Positions 1-14,002 of a stretch of DNA of 64,000 bases are shown one piece after another. Source of the stretch: Hysterangium stoloniferum (taxonomy: Eukaryota; Basidiomycota; Agaricomycetes; Hysterangiales; Hysterangiaceae). The notes beneath the pieces were generated by a model. That model saw nothing but the letters and a program-made list of their open reading frames with translations. It was not told where the DNA came from and searched no databases. The DNA lies in the NCBI GenBank assembly GCA_015178975.1, contig WHVD01000003.1:744001-808000 (forward strand), read 5' to 3'. The stretch's first letter is position 1, and every line of letters begins with the position of its first letter. Position numbers and translations under genes: made by a program.

Positions 1-542
1 GAGCGTCATGACGTGGAAGAAGGGCGACCGTTGTATGGAGGGAGCGGACACCGCGTCGCCCTGTGCTGTAGTTAAAAAAGTCACATGCGCCATCTTGGGT
101 GATCGTTCCAGATTTTGGGATCGGCGAGGAAAACTGAGCTTCGAGAAGTGAAATGTGAGCGTTGAACCTGCACAGAAATATCAGTGGGGATGGGAGAGGG
201 GAGTGATGGTGGTACTGGCCATGCCATGGCCCTGCGGTAATTTTGAGTCTTGCCCAAGTACCAAATGACAATGTATACACATAGCACGCCCAAAACAGCC
301 CCTTCGATTTTAAACTCTATCAAAAATTGAAACCTAAGTATTAGCTCATCTTGACATGATGGGAACGCACGAGCGGGTCTGAAAACAATACGGTTGTAAC
401 GGTATTCGGTGCCATTCCAATCTTCCGTCTGAACGATGGGTGCAGGTGTAATCTTGCTGAGACCTGTGAGAAGATTAACAGCGAATCCCTGTGCAAAGAC
501 GCTACGCGCCGCGCTGAGCACAATGAAGAGGAATGGCAACAT
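1..542 (-). CDS. CCDC47: CCDC47/DUF1682-family ER membrane protein, 5' part
   Basis: This is the N-terminal part of a CCDC47-type protein. In animals that family is the PAT-complex partner of the ER translocon and binds calcium. Exons read right to left: 542-371, 316-220 and 167 to beyond base 1. The protein opens with a signal peptide (MLPFLFIVLSAARSVFA). A membrane segment (about residues 62-80) follows, then the family block AWFNAHISLLEAQFSSPI, then STGRRGVRSLHTT. Intron 1 is 54 nt (gtgcgt...gatag, branch gctaat). Intron 2 must use a GC donor (gccagt at 219), because only that junction joins the W and F of the conserved AWF block in frame. The C-terminal half lies outside the window. The family call rests on these motifs; the exact role in fungi is inferred from homologues. 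Confidence 0.82.
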
Positions 543-734
543 TTTCCAAGGGCTAAATTGCCTTGGAAGCTTCGAGTTACGTAATCTGCAGTGCTTTATG
601 ATTTCAATGCACCTTTCATAGAAGCTGCTAGACTGGAAACAAATTCATATTACGCAGTGATGGATGTAAGTTCCTACTTTGCTCTATAAATGATAATTTC
701 GGCAGCCTACTGTGTTTACCAGACTGTACCCACC

Positions 735-1139
735 ATGCCCCACATCGACTTTCACAGTGCAGTGAACAATACGCTCTCAAACATGACGCGCACTTCGGGT
801 GTCATTGACCAGACAACGCTGTGTCGACTGCTCTCACTCACACCGGCTTATCTTATTCTGGACACCACGATCAACAGCCAAGGTGGACTGGGACGCTGGT
901 CTGATGGATTTGACTGCCTTGTGGACGTTCTCCTTGCATTGCATAAGAAAGAACAGTTGGAAACTAACACGATAAGTGAAGCGAGCAAAGCATGCAGCGA
1001 GTGCTGGAGTGTAGTTGGTTCGTATAGTGGATTACCCAGCGAGAGTCGAGAAGTTGTGCGAAGAATTGGATCGAGACTGAAGACGATTTTGGACAAGGAT
1101 GGATTTAGATATCGAGGAGAGCGCATGTATGCACCATGA
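735..1139 (+). CDS. Small conserved-looking hypothetical protein
   Basis: Single-exon reading frame of 134 residues from an ATG in good context (CCACCATGCC). An in-frame ATG at 690 would add 15 residues that look like leader sequence. I do not recognise a named family. The protein is mostly helical-looking and soluble, with no signal peptide or membrane segment. The central block KACSECWSV and the C-terminal block SRLKTILDKDGFRYRG look like constrained sequence rather than chance translation. It is divergent from the CCDC47-like gene with about 190 bp between the starts, and lies 136 bp upstream of the PX-protein gene on the same strand. Function unknown. Confidence 0.6.
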   Translation: MPHIDFHSAVNNTLSNMTRTSGVIDQTTLCRLLSLTPAYLILDTTINSQGGLGRWSDGFDCLVDVLLALHKKEQLETNTISEASKACSECWSVVGSYSGLPSESREVVRRIGSRLKTILDKDGFRYRGERMYAP

Positions 1140-1275
1140 GAAGACAATCCAAAGTGTGTGTACATCAGCTGGATCCATGCTGCCGCAGCAAGTGAGCAGT
1201 GTCCCGTGATCTCACCGCTGAGTCAGCCGACTAATGCGTGCGTCATGAGCAGTTGCCATTGCCCTCTCCACGGTA

Positions 1276-4200
1276 ATGTCAGAACAAGAAGATCAAACCA
1301 GTCTTAGTCAAGATAAGAATGAAGACGAAGCGATTCTTACTCCCCTAAGGACACATTATTTAAAGAAGACTCTAATTAACCTACAGTTCCACAATGAGCT
1401 TACAGGACTCACTCAACTCTCCCCCAACCCTGCCATTTCCCCCTTTTCGTACCTTGGTGAGCCATTTACACCGCCGCCAAAGGATGCACCAGTTCTTGAC
1501 TTTCCATTCATGCGCTACATCTTTCGCCAATTCGTTCTGACCTTTCCGTTTCTCGCTGCTGTACCCAAGAGTTTTTTCCCGCAGAAGGTCCAGCCCTTTC
1601 TTTCGTCCTTTCTGACACGGAATCTGTCGACCAGCTCTCCCTTTGACGAAGAAGCTGAGAGAACAGAGCAGGCTACAAGGGAGAAGATCCTTTCCCGGAT
1701 CCAGAAACAGTTTGGGCTGTTACTGGCATCTGCTTTGAAGCTAAAAGAACAAGAGGAACTTGTTCGTCTCACGCAGAAAGACCTTGATCGTTTGGAGACA
1801 TTGGCCAAAAGACGAAATAGACGGGTTGCCAAACTCAGGGACAGCTTCGATGTTAATATTGTCAGCATCCGTACTGTCATAGATAAGGGACGTGTAAGGA
1901 GTAAATTACACGAGGTATAAACATCAGTATGGGTTGATCCCGTTGTCTGATCGCCTGCTAGGAGTTTCTCATCCGCACACGTCGCTCTAATCGACCAGAT
2001 ATTTTTGTTTCACGGCGTTATGGCGATTTCAGAACTCTCGCAGAAGAAGTGCGTCTATATGCGATATCCTGAGGATCCACTCACTTTATTTCGTAGCTCC
2101 GCAAAGCATACCCAGACTCTCTTGTTCCGCCACCACCCGCCAAGGATCGTTCAACAGTAGCAGCGCCTCTTGCATCGCCCTCTCCTACGCAGTCATTCGG
2201 GTCCGTTTCAGCAGATCACCACGAACCTGAAAATCTGTCCAGAACGGCTACTATTGACAGTGTTTACTCTAATGAAGTCCCGTCTGCTGTGTCATCCGCT
2301 GCGCGTCTGGCTCGTGAGAAGAACCGACTTACCTTACGATCATATTTACACACCCTCTTGTCTTCATCTACTTTTGCTAGCTCGGATGTCTTAAGGAGCT
2401 TCTTGACGGCCGGACCCACTCGACTGAGTTCCTCCGAAATGGAGGACGCACACCGGCGAGAAGAGGCAGATCAAATAAGGGAGGAAGGACGAAAACGGTT
2501 TGCAAAGGAGCTTGCGGCAAAGGTTGATTGTCTTAGGGATGCCATCAAGAATGTGAAGGGCGAAGTTTTGGAGCAAAGTATTGAAGCCTTACGTATGTAG
2601 TTTTTTGTCGAGACTGATAATCCCTAGATGGCCTTCGTCATGTTTTTGCCATTATCAAGTCAAACCCCGACGTTAGTAATCTTCCACGAGATTTCAAGGC
2701 GGTTCTGGAATGGGGGCGTATATCGTGGGTACACATCGCTCTTCTCTATGACTCACCTTATCTCGGTCTCTATTAGGCTTGCTTCAACCATTTTTGGCCA
2801 CTTTGTAGCTGCTGATTCCGCGTCGCAGAGTCTAGCAACGCTGAAGCGCGTACATGGTCTCATGCCATACTTTATGCTCAAAGGTATTTTGAAGATCAGC
2901 AATCCTGTATCGATGATCCGGGGTGAGTCGTCTTATCTCCAATGTCATTGCCACATCGATCCATCAGTTCTCTAGGTGTTTTAGAACTCTTTCTGGCCCA
3001 ACCGTTCGGTGGACGGAGTCTCCTACAACGGTAATTTCATATCGTATACCTCTTGTTGGTTATTTATTTTAACCATATCATAGTATGTTCACGAGCAGTT
3101 TAGCCGAAGAAGTCAAAGCTTTACAAGAGGATATCGAGGCTGTACGGGATAAGGTCGAAGATCCTATACTGTGTGAGAAGGTCAGGCTCTTTGTATACGC
3201 TCCAACCGAGATCCAGACTATGTTGAAAGCTGATGCTGGTACGTTACTCCATCGAACATAAATACATCCCTCTTGACATGCCTGTAGAGGGGGAAAAACT
3301 TCCCCTACTCACGATCATTCTCCGCTCAAGCGAAGATCCCATTTTATCACGGGCGCAGTTACAACGTGTCTTTCGTGCCCACCGCGCTCATGCCGAATAT
3401 AAAAGACATCAAGAAACACTTAATGACTCAGATGATGACGACGGGCCCCAAGACGACGACGCCTGGTTGTACGAAGACTTGCATGTTCTTGGCAAACTAT
3501 ATTCAAGATTGAGGGAGCGAGAACAACTTATGGAGCTCATATTTGAAGTGCGAGAGTTTCTCGAGTAGCTTCCTTCGTACTAAACCAGGTCTCTGGATTT
3601 AGGGTACAACGGCAGATTTATTGAAGGATATAATCACCATATTTTACTCCCCTTTGGCACAAGTTTACAAGGCCGCTAGTATCGCTGATTCATTGGGAGA
3701 CTTGCAGAATTTTATTAATGACTTGATCAAGACTGTTGAATATGCTGAAGGTATGTCTTGTCGTGTAATGGATTTTGTTCCCCCCCCCACGTACCATTTT
3801 GTTTCCAGCCAGTCAGCAAGACCCAGCGTCTAACGTCAAGATGTTCATTGATCTTGTGCAGCGACATGAACAATCATTTTATTACTTCGTGCATAAAGTC
3901 CACTCTAAAGGGGCTGGCCTCTTTGATGGCTTGTTGCGTTGGATTGAACTCTTTATTAATTTTGTTCGGGAAGGTTTAGGCCAGCCTATAAGCCTCGAAT
4001 TTCTCCTCCCTCACACAGGACCAGAGAGAATTAACATTTTACGTGAGGTAGATGCTGTCGCACTGTATCATTACCGCCTCAAAGTCGCACATGAAAGTAA
4101 AGTGCGTAGGCGATTTGAGCAGGGAGAAGCAAGTAACAATGGGACTACCACGGCTGATGAGGACGATGAGGCGACCCAGGTACTCATCGACGATGTCGCG

Positions 4201-4958
4201 CGGGACTTTAGTTTTGGGGAGTTGGTTCATGCTGATGCAGACGATTTTTCTGTGGAGGATTCAAGTGAAGAGGACTCGGAGGAGTCAGAGACTGATGGAA
4301 CAGATGAGTCAGATTCGGACGGTAGCGAGGAAGGTCAATCAGCACGCGTTATGTCTGCGTCATCGCCTGTGACACAGCGAATGCCAACAACAGCACCACT
4401 GTTGTTACATCATCAAAAGACTAGAGCATCGATGGACGGTCCACCACAACCTCCACCGAAAGAGGTCAATCGCAGGAGGGCTCTCTCCCTTCGATCCACT
4501 AAATCTTCCTCGGGTATGCGCCAAGGGCGGGGGTCGGGCGAGAAGATTCCTCCCGTTCCGCCGCTACCACCAAAGGATCACCCCCTTCAATTTGCTGCTT
4601 CTGCCGTTCCGCCACTGCCCTCAAAACATGCTCCCCCCCAACCGGTTGTTTCGACAGCTCGTAAAGCGGGGTCTTCTCCGCCCCAGCAGCTTCATCGCCG
4701 AAAGACCACAGAGGATATTAGACACGGATATGCCAATCCGAAATCACATGCCTCCTTGCAGCCAGACGCCAGCCCCCCGCGCAAGGTGTCTAAGAAGAAA
4801 CAGGCCCCCGATATCAAGTTCCCAGACCTGAAGTTCATTCCGGAGCTATTGCCATTATTTATTGAGATGGTGAGTGCTGCTTTAAGCCACCTCGTACAAG
4901 TCAGTAATCAAACTTGCTGCGTTAGACGCGACCGGGACTACGACCTCGTCCAATATAG
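1276..4958 (+). CDS. PXB-PX-DUF3818 phosphoinositide-binding protein (Ypr097w type)
   Basis: Eleven exons (1276-1914, 1962-2048, 2097-2592, 2628-2724, 2777-2922, 2976-3030, 3084-3238, 3288-3547, 3603-3750, 3809-4869, 4926-4958) give 1058 residues. The N-terminus is a PXB (PX-associated) domain, with LTPLRTHYLKKTLINLQF, then SYLGEPFTPP and the LTQKDLDRL helix. A PX domain follows (RSNRPDIFVSRRYGDFRTL), with the basic RRYGDF patch that binds phosphoinositides in this family. The C-terminal half is DUF3818, broken by an acidic Ser/Asp/Glu stretch and a Pro-rich linker, and closes with FIEMTRPGLRPRPI. The yeast relative Ypr097w is a lipid-binding protein linked to membrane contact or lipid traffic. 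The role here is inferred from that. Intron 3 is only 35 nt and intron 9 holds a run of nine C. Confidence 0.88.
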
Positions 4959-5213
4959 ATGATCAGCCGAACTAGCGGACATTTTTTCAAATTTGCCAGG
5001 AATATAACTGCTAGATATTTTATATAGCACACGGTTTTATTTACTCCTATCTTTCCGGAACTATATTAAACACTGCATTCTTTACGACACAATCACGTTT
5101 ACATCTCTTATCGGGTTTTTCTGTATTGCATCTGTTACACTACTTCCCCACTAGTACTAAAATCGATCTGTGGCTAGACCAGCTGGCCTGCGAAAGATCC
5201 ATGACAGACAAAG
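4959..5213. other. Intergenic, convergent 3' ends
   Basis: This 255-bp stretch separates the convergent stops of the PX-protein gene and the NDR kinase gene. It is AT-rich and should hold both 3' untranslated regions. I see no further gene. Confidence 0.5.
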
Positions 5214-7199
<1,986 letters not shown>

Positions 7200-7674
7200 C
7201 TGTTGCGACCAATTTTCGGAGTTGCAAGGCCACACTCGAGCTGAGCTGGTTCTCAATGCTGCAATCCTGCACTTTATTTCATCTCCATACGATCAACCTA
7301 ATCTTGTATAAAATTTTGCTCATAAACCTTCATGCTTTCCTTCATTTATTAGTACTAGTGATTAAGTATTACGGGAATAGTAACGCAGCAATACCATCGC
7401 CAACTTCCGGACAGTAATAGTATCTAACTTCCAGCGAGGCAACGCCTTGGGTATTCAAAAGTTAGTCAAGAGTGTATAATATTCAACATGCTACAAGCTT
7501 GAGATCCATTTCGAAACAACAGTTTGCTATAACACGCTTCGAACCATGAGAGAGAGATCCGGGCTTTAACACAAAGAGTGCTACAAGCATTACATGAGAA
7601 CGTCCAAGATGGTGACAAAACTGGGACTGGTTTTTCGATATCTTTATCCAAATTCAAAAAACAAGGTCGAATGG
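7200..7674. other. Intergenic, kinase 5' region
   Basis: This 475-bp stretch lies upstream of the kinase start and downstream of the PPxY-protein stop, both on the minus strand. It should hold the kinase promoter and leader. It is AT-rich around 7290-7360. No gene or RNA is recognised. Confidence 0.45.
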
Positions 7675-9128
7675 TCAGCGCTGGTATCCTCCATACGGAT
7701 TATTCTGAGACGGCGGCCACTGTGGCTGCTGTTGCTGCGGGGCTGGTATCGGTACATTTTGGTACGGATGGGCGGGAAATGAAGCAACAGGCTGCTGCTG
7801 CTGTATGTATTGCTGTTGAGGCTGGGTTGGCGGAGATGGAGATTGATGTTGTGGTTGTGAATAAGGAGCGTACTGATTGGGTACTTGAGCAGGATTTTGA
7901 CTAGGGTAAGGATTATACATAGGTTGTTGCTGCTGCTGTGGGGGCTGTGGGGGCTGTTGATATAATGCCCCCTGAGGAATGGGAGACAAGGTAGAGCGGC
8001 CGCCCCCCGAAGCAGTCGAAGATACACTGAACAGCTTGTGTTAGACGACTCATCTCAGTAAAACTTATTATAATATTGAACACACCCGCTACTTTTCCTA
8101 GGTGTCATTGGAGTTTGTCGCGTTTTAAGAAGTGATGAAACGGGAGACCTACATGCACGTTAGCTGGGCTTGTCATAAGATGGAATCAGTAAGACGTACG
8201 GGTAAAAGGAGCTGGCATCTATGGGTCCTGTTAATTCGCTGTCATTCAGTGCCGGGCTGCGTGACCCCTGTCGTCTCGTGCCCGCATACGCAATAGAAGT
8301 GTCGAAAGCCATTGTTGCTGGCCGCGACGAGCTCGAGAATGGGCCGGGTCGCATGAGCGGCATCGTTGACGGTGGTAGTGGGGGTGGTGGTGCGGGTGAT
8401 GATGTCGGCAGTGGGGGTGGACGCGGAAGGGCTGGTGCACGGTGTCTACTAATGTTGTATGGCAGTGAGACAGTATGGGGAATGTCTGCATCTTCCACAC
8501 TATCCAGTGGGGACTGCGGAGGAGAATCAGCGTCTGTGAGAGGCGGGAGTCGTAGTCTCACGACCTCTTCAAATGGAGGCCCATCTAAGCAAGGCCCAAC
8601 AGCAGCAAATGGTGGCAGAGGTTCATCATGATCGATTTCTTCTGGAGGGAAATGGTGGACGTGAGAGGGGATGGAGGGTTCTTCATGCTGTCTAGAACTC
8701 GATCCAGATCGGGCTGGAATGTCAAGCCAGTTGGGTCGTTGTTTGAGGTCGGGTGGGGAAGAGGGTAGTCTGCGTGGTGGATTGGAGGATGATGAACCTG
8801 AGCCACCTTGACCAGATGATCCTGTTTGGTTTGAGTCTCCACTAGGAAATCGTGATTTCTTAAAGGAGCTGGGTGAAGGTGGTAGTAGCGCAGACTGGGT
8901 ACTCGAGCCGCCACTCTCCTGCTGGCGAGAGCGAGCTTCGGCAGCATCAAAGACAGCATCACTCCATTGTTCCCATTCTTCCTCATCCTGGGAGGACAGG
9001 GGTTCAATTTGGGGAACCTGGTTTGCGATAGTCAGCGATCTCTCAAGTGCGTCAGCTATTTTGCGATCAAAGTCATGCTCTGCATCGTAGGCCGGTGGAG
9101 GAGGCTCCATTGGAGAATCGGGTTGCAT
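7675..9128 (-). CDS. Proline/glutamine-rich PPxY protein, unknown function
   Basis: Three exons (9128-8200, 8148-8086, 8026-7675) give 447 residues. The start MQPDSPMEPPPPAYDAEHD puts a PPPPAY (PPxY) motif near the N-terminus. Such motifs bind WW domains of Nedd4/Rsp5-type ubiquitin ligases and related proteins. An acidic helix (DRKIADALERSL) follows, then long low-complexity Ser/Pro stretches, then a Gln/Pro/Tyr-rich tail ending NPYGGYQR. No catalytic domain is visible. In-frame codons upstream would add 55 residues, but these read like leader sequence, so I start at 9128. The body looks disordered; a scaffold or adaptor is possible but not shown. Confidence 0.72.
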
Positions 9129-9846
9129 GTTGTCGTGGTAGGTAAAAGAAAAGTTGAAGAGGCAAGTATGAGAAGTCGCTTGGCTCGGTGATATGGTAGT
9201 GGCGGTGCATCTGCAGACGAGTGCCTTAAAAAATAAGTGGTGTTCCTCTGTCATAATTAGGTTGTAATTAATATTGATATGTTTGGACAGCATATCCTCT
9301 TATGCTAATATAAAATATTTAGACCTGCTCTGAGCAAGTCTTGTGTATGTATTTCACAATGCATACGGTCGTTATACGTTAAACATGGATCGAGATGAGT
9401 ATAAGTATAGCTATATAACAGCCGGAGTGATCTGACATGTCCGATTACTTCAACCCTTGCTATGTGGGATAGACGGCGTCCATACCCCGTTATGTAAGCG
9501 GTACCGCCAAGGTCGTCCCTTAGGTACTCAGCTACTTGCTTATAATCCAATCAGGGCGGGCTTTGCGGGCGTGCTTTGCTGCTCTCAGAGGTTTGTTGAT
9601 TTTATACCAAGACAAATCAAGCTTTGACGATAAGATGTCGGTCTGTGCCAGAAATGAACCTTGACTGACGGGTGCCAACACTCCCATGCATGCACATGTC
9701 CTACATTAGCTATATATACTCTGTGTTTAATGTGCTGCGACTTCTGTTTATATGAAACAGTGCCACTAATTTTGCTCGTCCATGTAAAGCAGCTGAGAGT
9801 CACGTTGCTGCGCAGTCGCGTCACCCACACTTCCGATCTTCCCTGA
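9129..9846. promoter_or_regulatory. Divergent intergenic region (PPxY gene / JMJD7)
   Basis: This 718-bp stretch lies between two divergent starts and should hold both promoters. It is AT-rich with no convincing open frame. No conserved motif can be assigned by eye. Confidence 0.4.
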
Positions 9847-11223
<1,377 letters not shown>

Positions 11224-11248
11224 CTGTACAAATAAGGTTGCAAACAAA

Positions 11249-13621
11249 TTACTGGTTTTTGAAATACCATTTTTTGAGGTTCGTTTGCCCAACTTGTTCC
11301 ACCACCCTTTTTATATCTTCTCGTCCCACAAGGCACCGATATTTTACGAATTCCTTCGTGACATGCGTAGATGGCGCTGCAACAGGCCTAAATAGATGAT
11401 GAGCAGCCAGCTCCTCGAATGCCTATAAAATAATTCGAATTCCCCGGGTCCTACCGCAGAGGAAGAAAAGTATTTACCTTGAACATAACACCACGAGCAA
11501 CATTGACCATTCCAAGTCCCCCTTTCTCGGATTGTATTGGGGCAGAAGCCGATATACGTACCTGATTTATGAACTTATCGTACAAGATCTCAAAGTTCAC
11601 TGTGTGATGCCCAGATGTCTGTGTATGGGCCGCCGCAATAAGAAGTGCAACGTGTGGATAAGGCAAAGCTTTGTTACACCGACTAATCAAAAAAAAGTGT
11701 GATTATGTAGGGAACTGGCGTACTTGTTAGAAAAGAGAACTGCCTCGAGCAGCGTTGGACCGATACACTTGCACTTAACTGGGAGGCTTTCAGCCATGGT
11801 GAGCTTCGTGTCAAAGAGATCACAGGTGAAATCTTGCCTCGAGGTAAGCGGAGGCGGAACGGCAAAAATAATAATAATGCCATACCAAAAGGCGAAGCAG
11901 CACTCTAAGGTCTTTGCCAAAGGCAAATGTTTCTCTGAATATATTAATGGTAGCTTTGTCGGAGATAAAATCCTAGAGGTACTTTTATCGAAAGATATAA
12001 AAAGAAGGTAGCGCATATACCTACCTGAACACTGATACTCCACAATTCCTCCCATTCCTCGGAAACTACTTCCCCCGTAACGGGTCGGGTGTTTAATATC
12101 GTCTTCAAAATATTAAGATATACGTCAAACGTAGACGGTGTCCCAACTCTCATTATTCGGTGCGAAAAACGACTCTTCACTCGCTTTTCAAGGAGTGTTA
12201 GACAGTCTATGCGTGACGTGAGGCCTACGACAAGCAAACCATGCTCGCCTCTCTTTGATGAATTGCTTGTCATAATGCCATTAGCGTCGGGGGCATAACC
12301 ATCTCTTTCACTAGCCGGTTCTCCGCTAGGAGCGTCGGATAGGGGATCATGCGCCACTCGCTCACCTTGTGCCATAGAAGTGGATCCGCCACGACATGAC
12401 TGCACCGTGTCTAGAAGGCAATACAGCAAAGACTGCCTTGGATGTCCAGCAAAACCATCAAATGCATCGAGAATTATTATAATTGGTCGTCCTAACCCTG
12501 GTAGTGCTGCTATCATCGCAGGAAGATGTGTGGAGGGCGGTAACAATAAATCGTCAACGTCATTTCCAGCTTCCCCGTTCTCCGTTTCACCGTCAACGCC
12601 TGGCAATACGACAGAGGGTCCCAGCTGTGCATGGATTTGCCTCGCAATCTCCTGCATTGCTAGGCGTTCGCTGATCTGGTTGTATGCTGACAGGCGCACA
12701 ACGACAGGCGCAATTGCACAAGACGAGCAGACTGATGCTAGAGCCTGATCTAAAAGCTGGATATGGGGTATGACTAAAGTAATTCAATACTTCATTGAGA
12801 AGCTCACAACTCACCCTGGTTTTCCCGGACCCTCTTGGTCCCAGAATTAAACAGCTATTGCCCTCATTACGTTCCATAGTTCCCCTCAGGAGTTCTGCCA
12901 ATAGATCATGCACTGCGTAATAAGGCGAGTGCTCATATTTGACCAAGGGAGGATTCTGAAGAGCGTGTAGTAATGTCTGTTTCTGAGAATGGAAATGAGA
13001 AATCAAGTGTGACGGCAAGCTCTTAGGACGTTGAAAAGACGACGCAAACTTATGGGGAGATGTGGAAATTAGAGAATGATTTTGCTCCTCGGTGGAGTTG
13101 GATGGAGGAGAAGTAAGCAAGTGCCCCTGACTCCGTGAGCTTCGATCCACTGGTGAATCTCGTGAAGGCGATTCATTGCGAGGCGTTTTCAACCCCAACA
13201 ATTCGTGGGGTACAGCCTGCCGTCGAGACGGCGATGGTGTACCATGCACATGGCCTAGTTGAACATTTGACGCGTCGGAAAGGTGCTTTGGAGTGGTAAT
13301 GATCACCCCATCCATGACTTCTCGGCACCGTGCAGGACTCTCTGCTACTAGAACCGAAGGCAGGTGAGGGGTCGCTCTCATCGAGTCTGCCTCTTGACTA
13401 GGTCTGTTTATGATGTTAATTTCATCCTCGCTGCCGTCGTCCTCATCTACATGACTTGAGTGTGGTTGTTGCTTGCCATTGTCTTTCACAACGGGTGTAG
13501 AGAGTTTAGGTCGCTTGTTCGGGGATGTAGGCGTGGTAGCGCTACTATTTGCGAGACATGCGCTAGAACGTGTTCGAGGAGTAGTGGCTGTTGGAGTATA
13601 GTCTGCTTTGCGTTTCGCCAT
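11249..13621 (-). CDS. ORC4: Origin recognition complex subunit 4
   Basis: Six exons right to left (13621-12815, 12756-12025, 11972-11886, 11832-11724, 11668-11478, 11422-11249) give 699 residues. A long disordered N-terminal region of about 200 residues precedes the AAA+ fold. Visible motifs are Walker A GPRGSGKTR, the Walker B region IIIILDAFDGFA, LLYCLLDTVQSC, the sensor region VVGLTSRIDCLTLLEKRVKSR and the FSHR arginine. The winged-helix C-terminus includes TTLPYPHVALLIAA, GGLGMVNVARG and the ending VGQTNLKKWYFKNQ. ORC4 contributes to origin DNA binding and MCM loading. The usual acidic DE of Walker B reads DA, so this subunit may bind but not hydrolyse ATP (inference). The neighbouring JMJD7 gene converges tail to tail. 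Confidence 0.92.
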
Positions 13622-14002
13622 GTCGCATCACACGCGTCGCGATGTCACTGTGACATTTCCCGTTCTATGTACCATACTGCATGACATGCCCCCATCTCTC
13701 TCTCTCTCACATGATGTTCTGTCCAACTTTTTTTATGCTACAACAAATACAGCAATAGGATTCTCTTGAGAAGCCTGAAAACGCAAACTAGTAGTACTTC
13801 TAATATTATATGGATTCAACACCGTGTTGATACCGCTTTACATGACACACGAATCGGATGAGCTTAAATGGGCCGTGAATGAAAGGCGTAGAAAATGCAT
13901 GGACATGCATCATACTATATGAGAAGGTATTGCGGGTATCGTATGGCTCGAAAAAGTGAAATCAGAAAGAACAAGGCACAAGCCGAGACAGAGATGATCA
14001 CC
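13622..14002. other. Intergenic with CT microsatellite
   Basis: This 381-bp stretch separates the ORC4 start from the stop of the next minus-strand gene. It contains a short CT dinucleotide run near 13693-13707 and should include the ORC4 promoter. No gene is seen. Confidence 0.45.

Noticed and set aside
9129-9293. N-terminal extension of the PPxY protein (55 residues)
   Set aside because: In frame but reads like untranslated leader, and a good start codon follows at 9128.
11687-12055. Alternative continuous frame through ORC4 exons 3-4
   Set aside because: It runs through two introns and lacks the conserved ORC4 blocks; the spliced frame (SLTRSSPWLKASQLSA, then LPYPHVALLIAA) fits the family.
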